64,000 nt of DNA. Source: Sphingobacterium sp. xlx-96 (GTDB lineage: Bacteria; Bacteroidota; Bacteroidia; Sphingobacteriales; Sphingobacteriaceae). The stretch covers positions 1 to 64,000 of the forward strand of contig NZ_WFKM01000002.1 of assembly GCF_011007365.1 (NCBI RefSeq), read 5' to 3'. Each line of letters begins with the position of its first letter. The stretch's first letter is position 1. Position numbers and translations under genes: made by a program. The notes beneath the pieces are model-generated. The model was not told the DNA's origin. It saw only the letters and a program-made list of their open reading frames with translations, and ran no database searches. Of this stretch, positions 53,224 through 63,169 are shown in pieces.

Positions 53224-53242
53224 TTAGGAAACATTTGGGAAT
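53224..53242 (+). promoter_or_regulatory. putative OmpR-type operator, copy 2 (before the two-component operon)
   Basis: TTAGGAA-ACAT-TTGGGAA-T, direct repeat with 11-bp spacing, 61 bp from the response-regulator start and in the intergenic space shared with tamB. Matches copy 1 at 51167-51185 in 17 of 19 positions. Confidence 0.5.
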
Positions 53243-53357
53243 TAATCATAGCGGATTACAATTTATTGACTTTCGCCCATAAAAATTACAATTTAGTAAA
53301 CTTTTAGCTTATTTTTACGTTATAATAAGGCATTGTAATTAATATATAATCGTTGGT

Positions 53358-56300
53358 TTGAATAAATTCACTCGCGTTTTATTACGCACTTTTCTATGGA
53401 TTTTTGGTTCAGTAATAGCTTTAGTTCTCTTACTGATATTCTTAATTCGTCTGCCGTCAGTACAAAACTACATAGCAGGCAAAGTCGCAAATTATCTCGA
53501 GACCAAAATCGGCACCCCAGTAAACATCGGTTATGTCAAGATTACTTTCCCCAAGAAACTGGTCTTAGAAAACATCTATTTTGAAGACCAAAGTAAAGAT
53601 ACCTTAATCGCTGGCGAAAAATTAGTAGTAGATATCAATATGTTAAAATTATTGAAAAATACTATTGAGGTCCAAGAATTGGATTTAGAAGGTATCACGG
53701 CCAAGATAAAGCGATTTTCACCGGATGGTCAATTCAACTTTGATTATATTCTAAAGGCTTTTACCTCTGAAAAAGAAAGTAATATAACAGCCCCAGATAC
53801 TTCGTCAGCCCTTATCTTTAACATTGACAAAGTCAACTTTGACCGGATTCGCTTCGCCTATGCCGACGATATGATAGGGACTTCTGCGGATATTTGGCTT
53901 AAGCATTTTGACACCCGAATCAAAACCTTTGACCTGCAGCGAAACATGACCTTCGACATGCCAAAAATAAATATAGAAGGACTTACAGCATATATTAAAC
54001 AGTGGCCACCTACGACAGAAAACACGGCTCTTAAAGCGGAAGATTTCGGAATCACAGACTCTTCGGCTAATGCGACAGCTTTGCTACCAAATATTGGGAC
54101 AGAATTCATCCAATTAAAAGACGTTTTCGTTCGCTACCAAGACGCTTCATCTGCGATGGATAGCAAGTTTGATATCAAAAACCTATCCGCTAATGTAGAT
54201 GTCATAGACCTCAATAATGAAGTTGTAAAGCTTCGTGAAGTCATCCTCAATCAGTCCGATTCCTATGTCACATTTGGCAAAACAATTAAAAAGGAAACTA
54301 CAAGACCAGACAGCACCTCGATCAACTGGGTAGTATCGACTGAAAAACTAGCTATAGATAAAACAAATTTTGCTTTTAGAGATGACAATCAAGCCCGAAT
54401 GAAAGGCTTTGATTATTTTAACATCAAAATTACGGACCTTGCCGGTGCACTCGATCAATTGCATTATTCCGCAGATTCTATTAGCGGCTCATTACAAAAC
54501 TTAACAGCCAAGGATCATTCTGGCTTTTATTTAAAACGATTAAGAGCCGATTTTGTTTACACCAATACAGGTGCCACCATACAAAATTTACTGGCAGAAA
54601 CCCCTAATACTATTATCCGCGATTACTTCAAAATATCGTACCCTTCCTTAGATGCTGTTGCGAAGACCCCTGCTTTGTTATCTATAGATGCCAAAGTAAA
54701 AAAGACGCAGATTGATATGTCGGACATCCGTTTCTTTGTCCCCGATCTCGAACAAATGGATGTCATGCAACCTCTAATGACTAAAAAATTCTATCTGGAT
54801 GGTCGCATCACTGGAAAATTAAATGATCTACATATCCCCTCTTTAGACTTTCGAACATTAGATAACACGAACATCTCAGCCAGTGCCGATATAAAGGGAC
54901 TCCCCGATATGAACAAGTTGTTCATAAATCTTAATCTGAAAAAACTAACCACGAGCAATATAGATTTAGATAGACTCATTGCTAAATCTATATTGCCTAA
55001 AGATATGGCGGTTCAATTCCCAAATTCTATTTCGCTATCGGGCACCTTTAAGGGCGGCATGAAGGGATTTGATGCATATATGAGTCTATTGACAGAAAAG
55101 GGCAATGCCACGATCAATGGCTATCTCAATATGGCCGGAAAAGATACAACTTACGATGCTACACTTTCCATAGCAGACTTCAATCTAGGGCATTTGCTCA
55201 ACCAAGACTCTACATTAGGAATAATATCGGTAGATGCACAGGTAAAGGGCAAAGGTTTAGATCCAAAGTCAATGAATGCAGCTATTAATGGCATCATAAA
55301 TCGAGTAGATGCGCTTGGTTACCAATATCGAAATATCCGTCTCGATCTAAATGCTAAAAATGGAGACATCGCAGGAAATATAAACTCTAGCGACCCGAAT
55401 ATTAAATTCAATCTGGATATGGCTGCCAATATGCAAGGACAATATCCTCAGGTCAAGGCCGAACTAATGATTGACTCTGTCAATCTAAAAAATCTCAAAC
55501 TCATGGACGACAATTTCCGTTACCATGGAAAAGTAAATCTAGATTTAAAAACGGCAGATCTTAATCACCTCAATGGTAAGCTAGTTGTCTCGCAATCATC
55601 AATCGCATACAACGATGCTCGATATGCCTTAGATACCATAGCCCTTACAGCTGCTGCAGATACTAACCGCAACACACTCATTCTAAAATCAGAATTTCTG
55701 CGGGCCCATTTAGTCGGAAAATACAAATTAACAGAGCTTTCATCCTCTTTACAGGATGTTGCCCGGATTTACTATAACCCTAAAAATGAGCCTGCACAGC
55801 AATTAAAATACGAAAATCAGAACTTCGAGTTTTCAGCCACATTAAATAATTCTAGATTCTTACGAGATTTCTTCCCGGGACTTGAAAAAATGGACGATAT
55901 CTCGCTGGATGGAACTTTTAATAGTCAAGAGAAAAACATAATGGCCAAACTAATAGCTCCGACATTAATATATGATGGTATTGAAGTTCGAGATGTTGGT
56001 TTAGATATCATTACCGTAGATAGTACAATGTACTATTCTACGCTTATTAATAAGATTAAGGTGGATAACATTGAGTTGAATAACACCGTTCTCAGTGGAA
56101 AAATAATTGAAAACAATTTGGATTTTGGACTCTGGATCAAGGACAAGGCACAAAAAGACCGTTATCATTTAGGCGCAAAAATGAGTGTAGATGAAAGTAA
56201 CTATATGCTCAGTCTCTTCGAAGATGGTCTAATGCTTAACTACGATAAGTGGAATATATCTCCTGAAAATCAGATTAGTTTTGGTAAAGATGGTATCCGG

Positions 56301-58646
56301 GCACAAGATTTCAAATTAAGTTATAAAGGTCAAGAGTTTATGATTCAATCTCAAGACAGCACTTTAAATTCACCTATCAACCTGACTTTTAACAATTTCC
56401 GAATAGAGACCCTATCCAATATGTTGGAATCCGAAACGTTGAATTTCGGAGGGGGTATAAACGGAGCAGCGACAATATCTCGTTTAGAAAGCAATCCTGT
56501 ATTCGTGTCCGATTTAGAAATCCAAAAATTCTATTTTGGACAAGACACTGTTGGTAACGTCTTAGTCAAAGTGGATAACATGCGGGAAAACACCTACTCG
56601 GCAGATGTTAAAGTAACCGAAAATGGGAACAATGTACAACTGTTGGGAGAATATATATCTCCACCGTCAGGCGAAGCCAGTTTTAATGCTAAGTTAGAGC
56701 TAAAACCACTTAAAATCAAAACCATCGAAGCCTTCAGTATGGGATACTTAAAAAATAGCGAAGGCGATCTAAATGGTCTTTTACGAATTGGTGGAAGTTT
56801 GGACGCACCAAAGATTTTGGGTGATCTGACTTTTAATAAAGCTCGAATGAACATATCCATGTTAAATGCCGATTTAATGATGGATAATCAAAAAATTATC
56901 TTCAATGATCAGGGAATTGCTTTCCGTCAGTTTGCACTTAATGACATGAAAGGTAACCTGGCTAAATTAAACGGCACTATTTTAACCAAAAACTATTCAG
57001 ACTTTGCTTTCAACCTCAATTTGACGACAAAAAATTTTGCAGCAGTAAATTCTACTAGAGAAGATAATGATCTGTTTTACGGCAAATTAAACATTACCTC
57101 CAATATTAGAATCACTGGAGATATAAACAAGCCCGTTATTGATGGCGATGTACGTGCGAATGAAAACACTGACTTTGTCTTTATTGTTCCAAATGAAAAT
57201 CCAGGGATTGCAGACCGTGAGGGAGTCGTCAAATTCGTTGATAAAAGTGATACCACTAGGGCAAATATTTTTGCCAAACTAGATTCCATGACTACAGCTA
57301 CCAAGTTTTCTGGAATGGATCTCGCTCTAAATCTAAGTACAGATCGCGAAGCCAAATTCAAAATAATCATCGATGAGGGATCACAAGACGCATTGAATAT
57401 ACAAGGTATCGCCGAATTGAATACAGCGATCGATGCTAGTGAAAAAATAACAATGTCCGGCACATTCACAGTTGAAAAAGGAAATTATTCCTTCAACTTC
57501 GGACCGATCAAAAAACAATTCGACTTTGAGAAGGGGAGCACGATTATCTGGAACGGAGACCCTTTAGATGCTCGAATGGACATCACTGCTATTTACAAAG
57601 GTCGATTTCCGACTTTGGAATTAGTCAGCAATCAAATTGGTACTGAAAGCCAGAATCTATATAAACAGCGGGTGCCTTTCAACGTAAAATTGATCCTTTC
57701 CGGCGAACTCTTCAAACCGGATATTCGATTTGATATTGACTTGGACGAAAATAATGCTATCGTATCACAAGATGTGGTTTCGAAGGTCAACATCGGTCTT
57801 GCAGCGCTTCGTGACGACCCTGCCGAACTGAATAAACAGGTTTTCTCGTTGATAATCATGGGTCGCTTTATGTCGTCCAATCCTTTTGAAAGTCTTTCGG
57901 GAGGCGGCGGAGTCGAAGGTATGGCTCGTAGTTCTGTAAGTTCCTTCCTTTCCAGTCAATTGAACAGTCTGGCGTCCAATTTAATCAAGGGAGTCGAACT
58001 AGACTTCAATCTACAGTCTGAGCAGGATTATCTGACCGGTTCTGGGCAAAACCGTACAGATCTAAACGTTGGTATTTCCAAAATGCTTTTTGATGACCGA
58101 TTAAAGATTACCGTGGGTTCTAACTTTGAAGTAGAAGGAAATACCCGACCAGGTGAAAAACCCAACAATATTGCCGGAGATATATCAATTGATTACCAAC
58201 TATCAAAAGATGGACGCTATTTTGCTCGGGTATACCGCAAGAACCAATATCAAGCCACGCTTCAAGGCCAATTTGTAGAGACTGGTATAGGTTTTATCAT
58301 CAACATGAGCTACAATAGATTTAGAGAACTTTTTATGAGCTCCAAAGCTCTCGAACAATATTATAACAGTGATAATAGTAACTTCAGAAAACGATTCAAT
58401 GTCGAACGTATGGAGACTGATTCGGTTTACCGAGATAGTGTGCGAACAGTTGTAAGGGATAGTTTAATGATACACAGCCCAGAGTTTCGTAAACGAATGC
58501 AAGAGCGAGAAAAAGAAGAGCGCCTACAAAAAGGCCAGGATCCCAGTAAAAATAAAAAAGACAGTACCAATAAGGGGCTAAAAACTGAAAAAGTAATTTC
58601 AGCTATCCGAAATGAGGAAGAAGAAAGGAAACAAGATGAACAATAG
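53358..58646 (+). CDS. tamB: TamB-like translocation and assembly module protein
   Basis: A 1762-residue inner-membrane-anchored periplasmic protein. One N-terminal helix (about 8-30), then an AsmA-like start (SVQNYIAGKVANYLETKIGTPVNIG) and a very long beta-helical region, ending in the DUF490/TamB domain with RVPFNVKLILSGELFKPDIRFDI and a Lys/Glu-rich tail. TamB forms a bridge that carries lipids or barrel proteins to the outer membrane. The start codon is TTG at 53358, which gives the expected MNKFTRVLLRTFLW; no in-frame ATG upstream gives a better start. tamA-like overlaps its end by 11 bp. Confidence 0.9.
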   Translation: MNKFTRVLLRTFLWIFGSVIALVLLLIFLIRLPSVQNYIAGKVANYLETKIGTPVNIGYVKITFPKKLVLENIYFEDQSKDTLIAGEKLVVDINMLKLLKNTIEVQELDLEGITAKIKRFSPDGQFNFDYILKAFTSEKESNITAPDTSSALIFNIDKVNFDRIRFAYADDMIGTSADIWLKHFDTRIKTFDLQRNMTFDMPKINIEGLTAYIKQWPPTTENTALKAEDFGITDSSANATALLPNIGTEFIQLKDVFVRYQDASSAMDSKFDIKNLSANVDVIDLNNEVVKLREVILNQSDSYVTFGKTIKKETTRPDSTSINWVVSTEKLAIDKTNFAFRDDNQARMKGFDYFNIKITDLAGALDQLHYSADSISGSLQNLTAKDHSGFYLKRLRADFVYTNTGATIQNLLAETPNTIIRDYFKISYPSLDAVAKTPALLSIDAKVKKTQIDMSDIRFFVPDLEQMDVMQPLMTKKFYLDGRITGKLNDLHIPSLDFRTLDNTNISASADIKGLPDMNKLFINLNLKKLTTSNIDLDRLIAKSILPKDMAVQFPNSISLSGTFKGGMKGFDAYMSLLTEKGNATINGYLNMAGKDTTYDATLSIADFNLGHLLNQDSTLGIISVDAQVKGKGLDPKSMNAAINGIINRVDALGYQYRNIRLDLNAKNGDIAGNINSSDPNIKFNLDMAANMQGQYPQVKAELMIDSVNLKNLKLMDDNFRYHGKVNLDLKTADLNHLNGKLVVSQSSIAYNDARYALDTIALTAAADTNRNTLILKSEFLRAHLVGKYKLTELSSSLQDVARIYYNPKNEPAQQLKYENQNFEFSATLNNSRFLRDFFPGLEKMDDISLDGTFNSQEKNIMAKLIAPTLIYDGIEVRDVGLDIITVDSTMYYSTLINKIKVDNIELNNTVLSGKIIENNLDFGLWIKDKAQKDRYHLGAKMSVDESNYMLSLFEDGLMLNYDKWNISPENQISFGKDGIRAQDFKLSYKGQEFMIQSQDSTLNSPINLTFNNFRIETLSNMLESETLNFGGGINGAATISRLESNPVFVSDLEIQKFYFGQDTVGNVLVKVDNMRENTYSADVKVTENGNNVQLLGEYISPPSGEASFNAKLELKPLKIKTIEAFSMGYLKNSEGDLNGLLRIGGSLDAPKILGDLTFNKARMNISMLNADLMMDNQKIIFNDQGIAFRQFALNDMKGNLAKLNGTILTKNYSDFAFNLNLTTKNFAAVNSTREDNDLFYGKLNITSNIRITGDINKPVIDGDVRANENTDFVFIVPNENPGIADREGVVKFVDKSDTTRANIFAKLDSMTTATKFSGMDLALNLSTDREAKFKIIIDEGSQDALNIQGIAELNTAIDASEKITMSGTFTVEKGNYSFNFGPIKKQFDFEKGSTIIWNGDPLDARMDITAIYKGRFPTLELVSNQIGTESQNLYKQRVPFNVKLILSGELFKPDIRFDIDLDENNAIVSQDVVSKVNIGLAALRDDPAELNKQVFSLIIMGRFMSSNPFESLSGGGGVEGMARSSVSSFLSSQLNSLASNLIKGVELDFNLQSEQDYLTGSGQNRTDLNVGISKMLFDDRLKITVGSNFEVEGNTRPGEKPNNIAGDISIDYQLSKDGRYFARVYRKNQYQATLQGQFVETGIGFIINMSYNRFRELFMSSKALEQYYNSDNSNFRKRFNVERMETDSVYRDSVRTVVRDSLMIHSPEFRKRMQEREKEERLQKGQDPSKNKKDSTNKGLKTEKVISAIRNEEEERKQDEQ

Positions 58647-60948
58647 AATAGTTCCTATTATCGCATTATTCACATTCACCACGGTTGTATTTTCATGCAA
58701 TTCGACGAAGTATATTGCCGAAGGTGAAAAACTATATACAGGTGGAGAAGTCGTCTTAAAAATGGATAGCATATCGAGTCCTGAACGGAAGATTGCTTTT
58801 GAAGAACATCTGACGTCACTGCTCATGCCCAAACCTAACAAGAAAGCATTAGGTGTCCCCTGGAAGCTTCTGTTCTGGAATATGGGCGGTGGTTACGACA
58901 CCTCCAAAAACTTAGTTCGTAACTGGTTAAAAAAGCAAGGCGAAGCCCCCGTTTTATTAGGTGACGTAAATAGAGAATACAACGAAAATCTACTGCGAAA
59001 CCGGATGGAAAATCTAGGTTTTTTCCACGCTACAGTAAGCTCAGACACCATTGTAAAAGGCAAGTATGCGCGTGTTCTCTATACAGCAATACCTCGAAAG
59101 ATATATCGGATCAATTCTTTATCATACAATATCGATTCCCTTACTCATATTGGTCGCGACATTTACGATGTAAAAGACAGGTCGTTATTGACCATCGGTT
59201 CCAATTATAATTTAGATGCAATTATCAGCGAACGTGAACGAATAGACAACGAACTTAAGAACAAAGGGTATTATTATTTCAATCCTGATAATATTTTAGT
59301 GGAGGTCGATAGCACCATTGGGAATCATAAAGTAGACATGTTTGTAACCATAAAGCCTGAAACTACCACACAAGCTAAGGAACCACAACGCATCGGAAAT
59401 ATTTACGTTTACCCCAATTACACTTTAGGGTCTTCAGGATACACCAGAAGAAATCCACGTAATATGGAATTATATGACAAAAACATCTACTTTATCGATC
59501 CACAAAATACATTCCGTAAAAAGGTATTGGCCAACCATATTTTCTTTGAAAAAGGGGAACTCTATAATCGTCACGATCATAACCAAACCATCAATCATTT
59601 GGTCAATCTAAACACCTTCAAATTTGTAAAGAACAATTTTGAGAACAATCCGGATTCTGCTAACACACTAGATATCTACTATTATCTTACCCCGCTTCCC
59701 AAGAAATCACTACGCTTTGAAATTTTAGGAAAGACAGCGACAGTCTACAATGGTTCAGAGGCCAACGTGACCTGGACATTACGCAACGCTTTTAAGGGTG
59801 CTGAAACTGTCACTCTTAACGTTTTTGGAGGCTACGAAACGCAGACAGGCGGAAAAGTTAACTTAAACTCGGCCTATTACAGATATGGAGCCGAAGTAGG
59901 AATTACATGGCCTCGTTTGTTATCACCTTACAAATGGGCTCCATCCAAACGTTATATCCCCAAAACGTACTTAAAACTGGGCTATGAGTTCTTAAATAGA
60001 AGAACGGCTTATGTACTCAACTCGTCCACGCTGAACTATGGATATATGTGGAAAGAAAACGACCAAAAACAACATGACCTTACCTTAGCTGAGATTATTT
60101 ATGTGCAACCTCGAAATATATCCGCCGAATATCAAGCCCAGATGGATACGGTTCCCACATTAAAGCGTATTGTCGACCCACAATTTTCTTTTGGACCAAA
60201 CTATAATTACACTTTTACGAATTCGATGGACCAAAACCTTAAACACACTTTTTACTTCAAAGGAGGGATAAATCTTTCGGGTAATGTGTTGGGTCTAATT
60301 CAAGGTGCAAGTTATAAAAATGATGAAACACGTACTCTTTTTGGTACGGTCTACAGCCAGTTCGTTCGTATTGAAGGAGATTTCAGACATTATATGAAAT
60401 TAGGTAAGGATGCCCAACTAGCATCTAGACTTATGATCGGAACGAGTTATTCTTACGGCAACTCCTATGCCTTACCTTATTTAAAACAATATTATACCGG
60501 AGGTCCTAACGGTCTAAGAGCATTTAGGGCAAGGGCTGTTGGACCGGGTTCATCCGCACCGGAAAATATCGGAGCGAACAATTTTTTTGCCGATCAGACG
60601 GGGGATTATAAGCTTGAGTTAAATACCGAGTATCGCTCTAAGCTTGCTGGTTTTGTTCATTGGGCAGCATTCGTAGATGCTGGGAATGTGTGGTTACAAA
60701 GAGCTGACAGCAACAAGCCCGGAGGAAAATTATCAAAAGAATTCTTATCCGAACTTGCAGTCGGTGGCGGTGCGGGTTTACGTTTTGACTTCGATTTTCT
60801 GATTATTCGTACAGATTTCGCAATGCCATTCCGAGTTCCGTACCTACCTAAAGGAGATCGTTGGGTATTTAAAGATATTGATCTACGAAGTTCCAAGTGG
60901 CGAAAAGATAATTTGATTTTCAACTTAGCGATTGGATATCCTTTCTAA
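58636..60948 (+). CDS. TamA/BamA-like outer-membrane assembly protein (Omp85 family)
   Basis: From ATG 58636 a 770-residue protein. The signal ends in VVFSC, a probable lipobox, so it is likely lipidated. POTRA-type domains (about 30-340) are followed by an Omp85 barrel with GGYETQTGGKVNLNSAYYRYG, the conserved GGPNGLRAFRARAVGPGS loop, and the C-terminal aromatic strand FNLAIGYPF. It overlaps the tamB stop by 11 bp, so the two are translationally coupled and probably work together. The long N-terminal Met at 58612 overlaps tamB further and lacks the signal context, so I reject it. Confidence 0.9.
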   Translation: MNNRIVPIIALFTFTTVVFSCNSTKYIAEGEKLYTGGEVVLKMDSISSPERKIAFEEHLTSLLMPKPNKKALGVPWKLLFWNMGGGYDTSKNLVRNWLKKQGEAPVLLGDVNREYNENLLRNRMENLGFFHATVSSDTIVKGKYARVLYTAIPRKIYRINSLSYNIDSLTHIGRDIYDVKDRSLLTIGSNYNLDAIISERERIDNELKNKGYYYFNPDNILVEVDSTIGNHKVDMFVTIKPETTTQAKEPQRIGNIYVYPNYTLGSSGYTRRNPRNMELYDKNIYFIDPQNTFRKKVLANHIFFEKGELYNRHDHNQTINHLVNLNTFKFVKNNFENNPDSANTLDIYYYLTPLPKKSLRFEILGKTATVYNGSEANVTWTLRNAFKGAETVTLNVFGGYETQTGGKVNLNSAYYRYGAEVGITWPRLLSPYKWAPSKRYIPKTYLKLGYEFLNRRTAYVLNSSTLNYGYMWKENDQKQHDLTLAEIIYVQPRNISAEYQAQMDTVPTLKRIVDPQFSFGPNYNYTFTNSMDQNLKHTFYFKGGINLSGNVLGLIQGASYKNDETRTLFGTVYSQFVRIEGDFRHYMKLGKDAQLASRLMIGTSYSYGNSYALPYLKQYYTGGPNGLRAFRARAVGPGSSAPENIGANNFFADQTGDYKLELNTEYRSKLAGFVHWAAFVDAGNVWLQRADSNKPGGKLSKEFLSELAVGGGAGLRFDFDFLIIRTDFAMPFRVPYLPKGDRWVFKDIDLRSSKWRKDNLIFNLAIGYPF

Positions 60949-61584
60949 ATGGTTGTCCTGCTATTGTCGGTTCCATGTATTTTTTTCTGAAAGTGTTTGT
61001 TATTTAAAGGATGTCAAGAACTTTTTTCATGATATTTAGTGTGGCTGTCTAAATTCTCGCCTTTGCGATAGGTAAGTGTTTTTAACAAACACAGCGGAGT
61101 TTTAATAACAGTAAGCGTCACCTCGATTGTAATAGAGAGGTCTGCAAACTGTATAGAATTAATATATAGCTTCTAGATCTCTCCACTTCGGTCGAGAAGA
61201 CGACATAGTTTACAAATCTGTCATTGGTAGAGCTTGTACCGATTGTCTTCGACGAGCTCCTTTGCTCGGTTTATCAGTAAAGAATGACGACTGCCGAAGG
61301 CAGATGGCATAGCAAAGCAATCTGTATTTAAACAAATTAGCCCCCTACACCGTTCCCGATTCCAGGAACAGGCTACTCCTCAGGTCCGCGATGACGATTA
61401 TTGGTTACTTTTTAGACAGCATCATTAAAGTTTTGTTCAAGAGCTTTTTAAAACGATTAATATTAAGTATATTTAGTTATTGAAATCAAGCGAATGTTGA
61501 TCTAGTTGTCAAAAGTCTTTTCAAACTACTTAATATAAATACGATTACATCATTTATTCTAAATGGTCTATAAAAAACAAAAGT
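60949..61584. other. 636-bp intergenic region with degenerate dispersed repeats
   Basis: No ORF. The stretch 61170-61400 contains repeat-like fragments: CTCCACTTCGGTCGAGAAGACGAC (split here as CTCCACTTCGG and TCGAGAAGACGAC), AATGACGACTGCCGAAGGCAG, GCATAGCAAAGCAATCTGT and CGCGATGACGATT. These resemble half-elements of the palindromic intergenic repeats common in Bacteroidota genomes (GTCAT...AAGCAATCT type). A CTGCC-GAA-GGCAG mini-hairpin is intact. It is otherwise plain spacer before mdh. Confidence 0.5.
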
Positions 61585-62523
61585 ATGAAGATAACAGTCA
61601 TAGGAGCAGGTGCCGTAGGAGCCACTACTGCAGATAACATAGCAAGAGGTAATTTTGCAGAAGAAGTTGTATTATTAGACATTAAAGAAGGTGTTGCTGA
61701 GGGGAAGGCCCAGGACATGATGCAAACAGCAGCATTGCTTGGCTTTGACACAAAAATAAAAGGTGTTACGAATGATTATGGTCAGACTGCAGGCAGCACG
61801 GTCGCTGTGATCACTTCTGGGATCCCGCGCAAACCTGGCATGACTAGAGAAGAATTAATAGGAACCAACGCCAACATCGTTAAGTCAGTTGTTGAAAATC
61901 TAATAAAGCACTCCCCAGAAATTGTCATTATTGTAGTATCCAATCCGATGGACACCATGACATACCTTGCGCTAAAGACAAGTGGCCTTCCTAAAAACAG
62001 AATCATCGGCATGGGAGGAGCCCTCGACTCTGCTCGATTTAAATATCAGTTAGCCTCTAAACTAAACGCTTCCGCTTCAGATCTCAATGCAATTGTCATC
62101 GGCGGACACGGAGACTCTACCATGATACCTTTAATTAGTAAAGCAACTTGGAATAGTATTCCAGTCAGCGCATTTCTGTCCGATGAAGAGCAAGCAGATA
62201 TCATTAAAAATACGATGGTAGGTGGAGCTACATTAACTGCTTTAATAGGTACTTCAGCTTGGTACGCTCCTGGAGCAGCCACCGCAGCAATGGTTAAGAG
62301 CATAGTTCTAAATGAAAACAAACTTTTTACCGCATCCGTATATTTAGAAGGTGAAATGGGCCAAGAAGATATTAACATTGGTGTTCCAGTTATTATTAAT
62401 AAAAAAGGTTGGGATAAAATTGTACCTCTGACACTCAATGATGCGGAACAAAAAGCGTTTAAAGCGAGCGTCGAAGCCGTCAGGAATATGAACGCTATAC
62501 TTAAAGAGAGTAACGTTATATAG
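61585..62523 (+). CDS. mdh: malate dehydrogenase
   Basis: NAD-dependent oxidation of malate to oxaloacetate in the TCA cycle. The 312-residue protein begins with KITVIGAGAVGATTADNIARG, has the substrate loop TSGIPRKPGMTREEL and the catalytic His in GGHGDSTMIPL. The GMTREEL loop marks MDH rather than LDH of the same family. It fits the sdh genes functionally but is not near them. Confidence 0.97.
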   Translation: MKITVIGAGAVGATTADNIARGNFAEEVVLLDIKEGVAEGKAQDMMQTAALLGFDTKIKGVTNDYGQTAGSTVAVITSGIPRKPGMTREELIGTNANIVKSVVENLIKHSPEIVIIVVSNPMDTMTYLALKTSGLPKNRIIGMGGALDSARFKYQLASKLNASASDLNAIVIGGHGDSTMIPLISKATWNSIPVSAFLSDEEQADIIKNTMVGGATLTALIGTSAWYAPGAATAAMVKSIVLNENKLFTASVYLEGEMGQEDINIGVPVIINKKGWDKIVPLTLNDAEQKAFKASVEAVRNMNAILKESNVI

Positions 62524-62544
62524 TAATATTTCCATTACAAAAAA

Positions 62545-62629
62545 TCTAAATGGATAAAGGAACCACAAAATTCGCTTTTATATTACGACGCATTATCTCG
62601 GGTGTAAAGGCGAATTTATGTAGGTTTGA
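62545..62629 (+). repeat. palindromic promoter-bearing repeat, copy B
   Basis: Eighty-five bases matching 40916-41002. Arms at 62568-62583 and 62602-62617 are identical to copy A; only the apical loop and the stretch just inside the left end differ. It too ends in TAGGTTTG (62621-62628), before a plus-strand gene (62682). Confidence 0.8.
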
Positions 62630-62681
62630 CTTTTAAATTATAGCGGTGGCAACATTTAATGCCGCTGGAACAAAAACTTAT

Positions 62682-63143
62682 ATGCATATAATTCCTTTGC
62701 AGATCCTTACGTTGGAACAGCAGGGCTATCACATATTAGTGGAGGTCAAACTTTTTGACACAGTCCATAAGATGGTCGTTGACACAGGCGCGAGTAAAAC
62801 AGTCCTAGACAAAAGTATGTTGATCCAAGCGGGCATGACAGAAACTGCGCTTATCACATCCAATATACTTTCGACAGGTCTAGGTACCAACGCAATGGAA
62901 AGTCATACTTTCAAATTAGATAATTTTAGTATTGCCGATTGGTCCTGTAAATCAATTGAGGTAGCTGTATTAGATTTATCAACGATTAATTATGCTTACA
63001 CCCAAATGGGTATACCTCCTATTATCGGCGTATTGGGAGGAGATATTCTAGTACAATTTGGCGGAATCATCGATTACAAAAAAAGAACGCTTAGGCTAAA
63101 TAAAAACAGACGCAAACAAAACGAACAAATGGCCGTGCTATAA
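62682..63143 (+). CDS. retropepsin-like aspartyl protease family protein
   Basis: From ATG 62682 a 153-residue protein. MVVDTGASKTVLDKSML contains the D-T-G-A catalytic motif of clan AA aspartic proteases, followed by the flap-like SHTFKLDNFSIADWS and a GVLGGDILVQFGGIIDYKKR strand. Single-domain, so it would dimerise to be active. A GTG start at 62646 adds 12 residues and is less likely. It is read from the repeat-borne promoter. Confidence 0.75.
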   Translation: MHIIPLQILTLEQQGYHILVEVKLFDTVHKMVVDTGASKTVLDKSMLIQAGMTETALITSNILSTGLGTNAMESHTFKLDNFSIADWSCKSIEVAVLDLSTINYAYTQMGIPPIIGVLGGDILVQFGGIIDYKKRTLRLNKNRRKQNEQMAVL

Positions 63144-63169
63144 CATCAGAGAAAATAATCTAAAAATAA

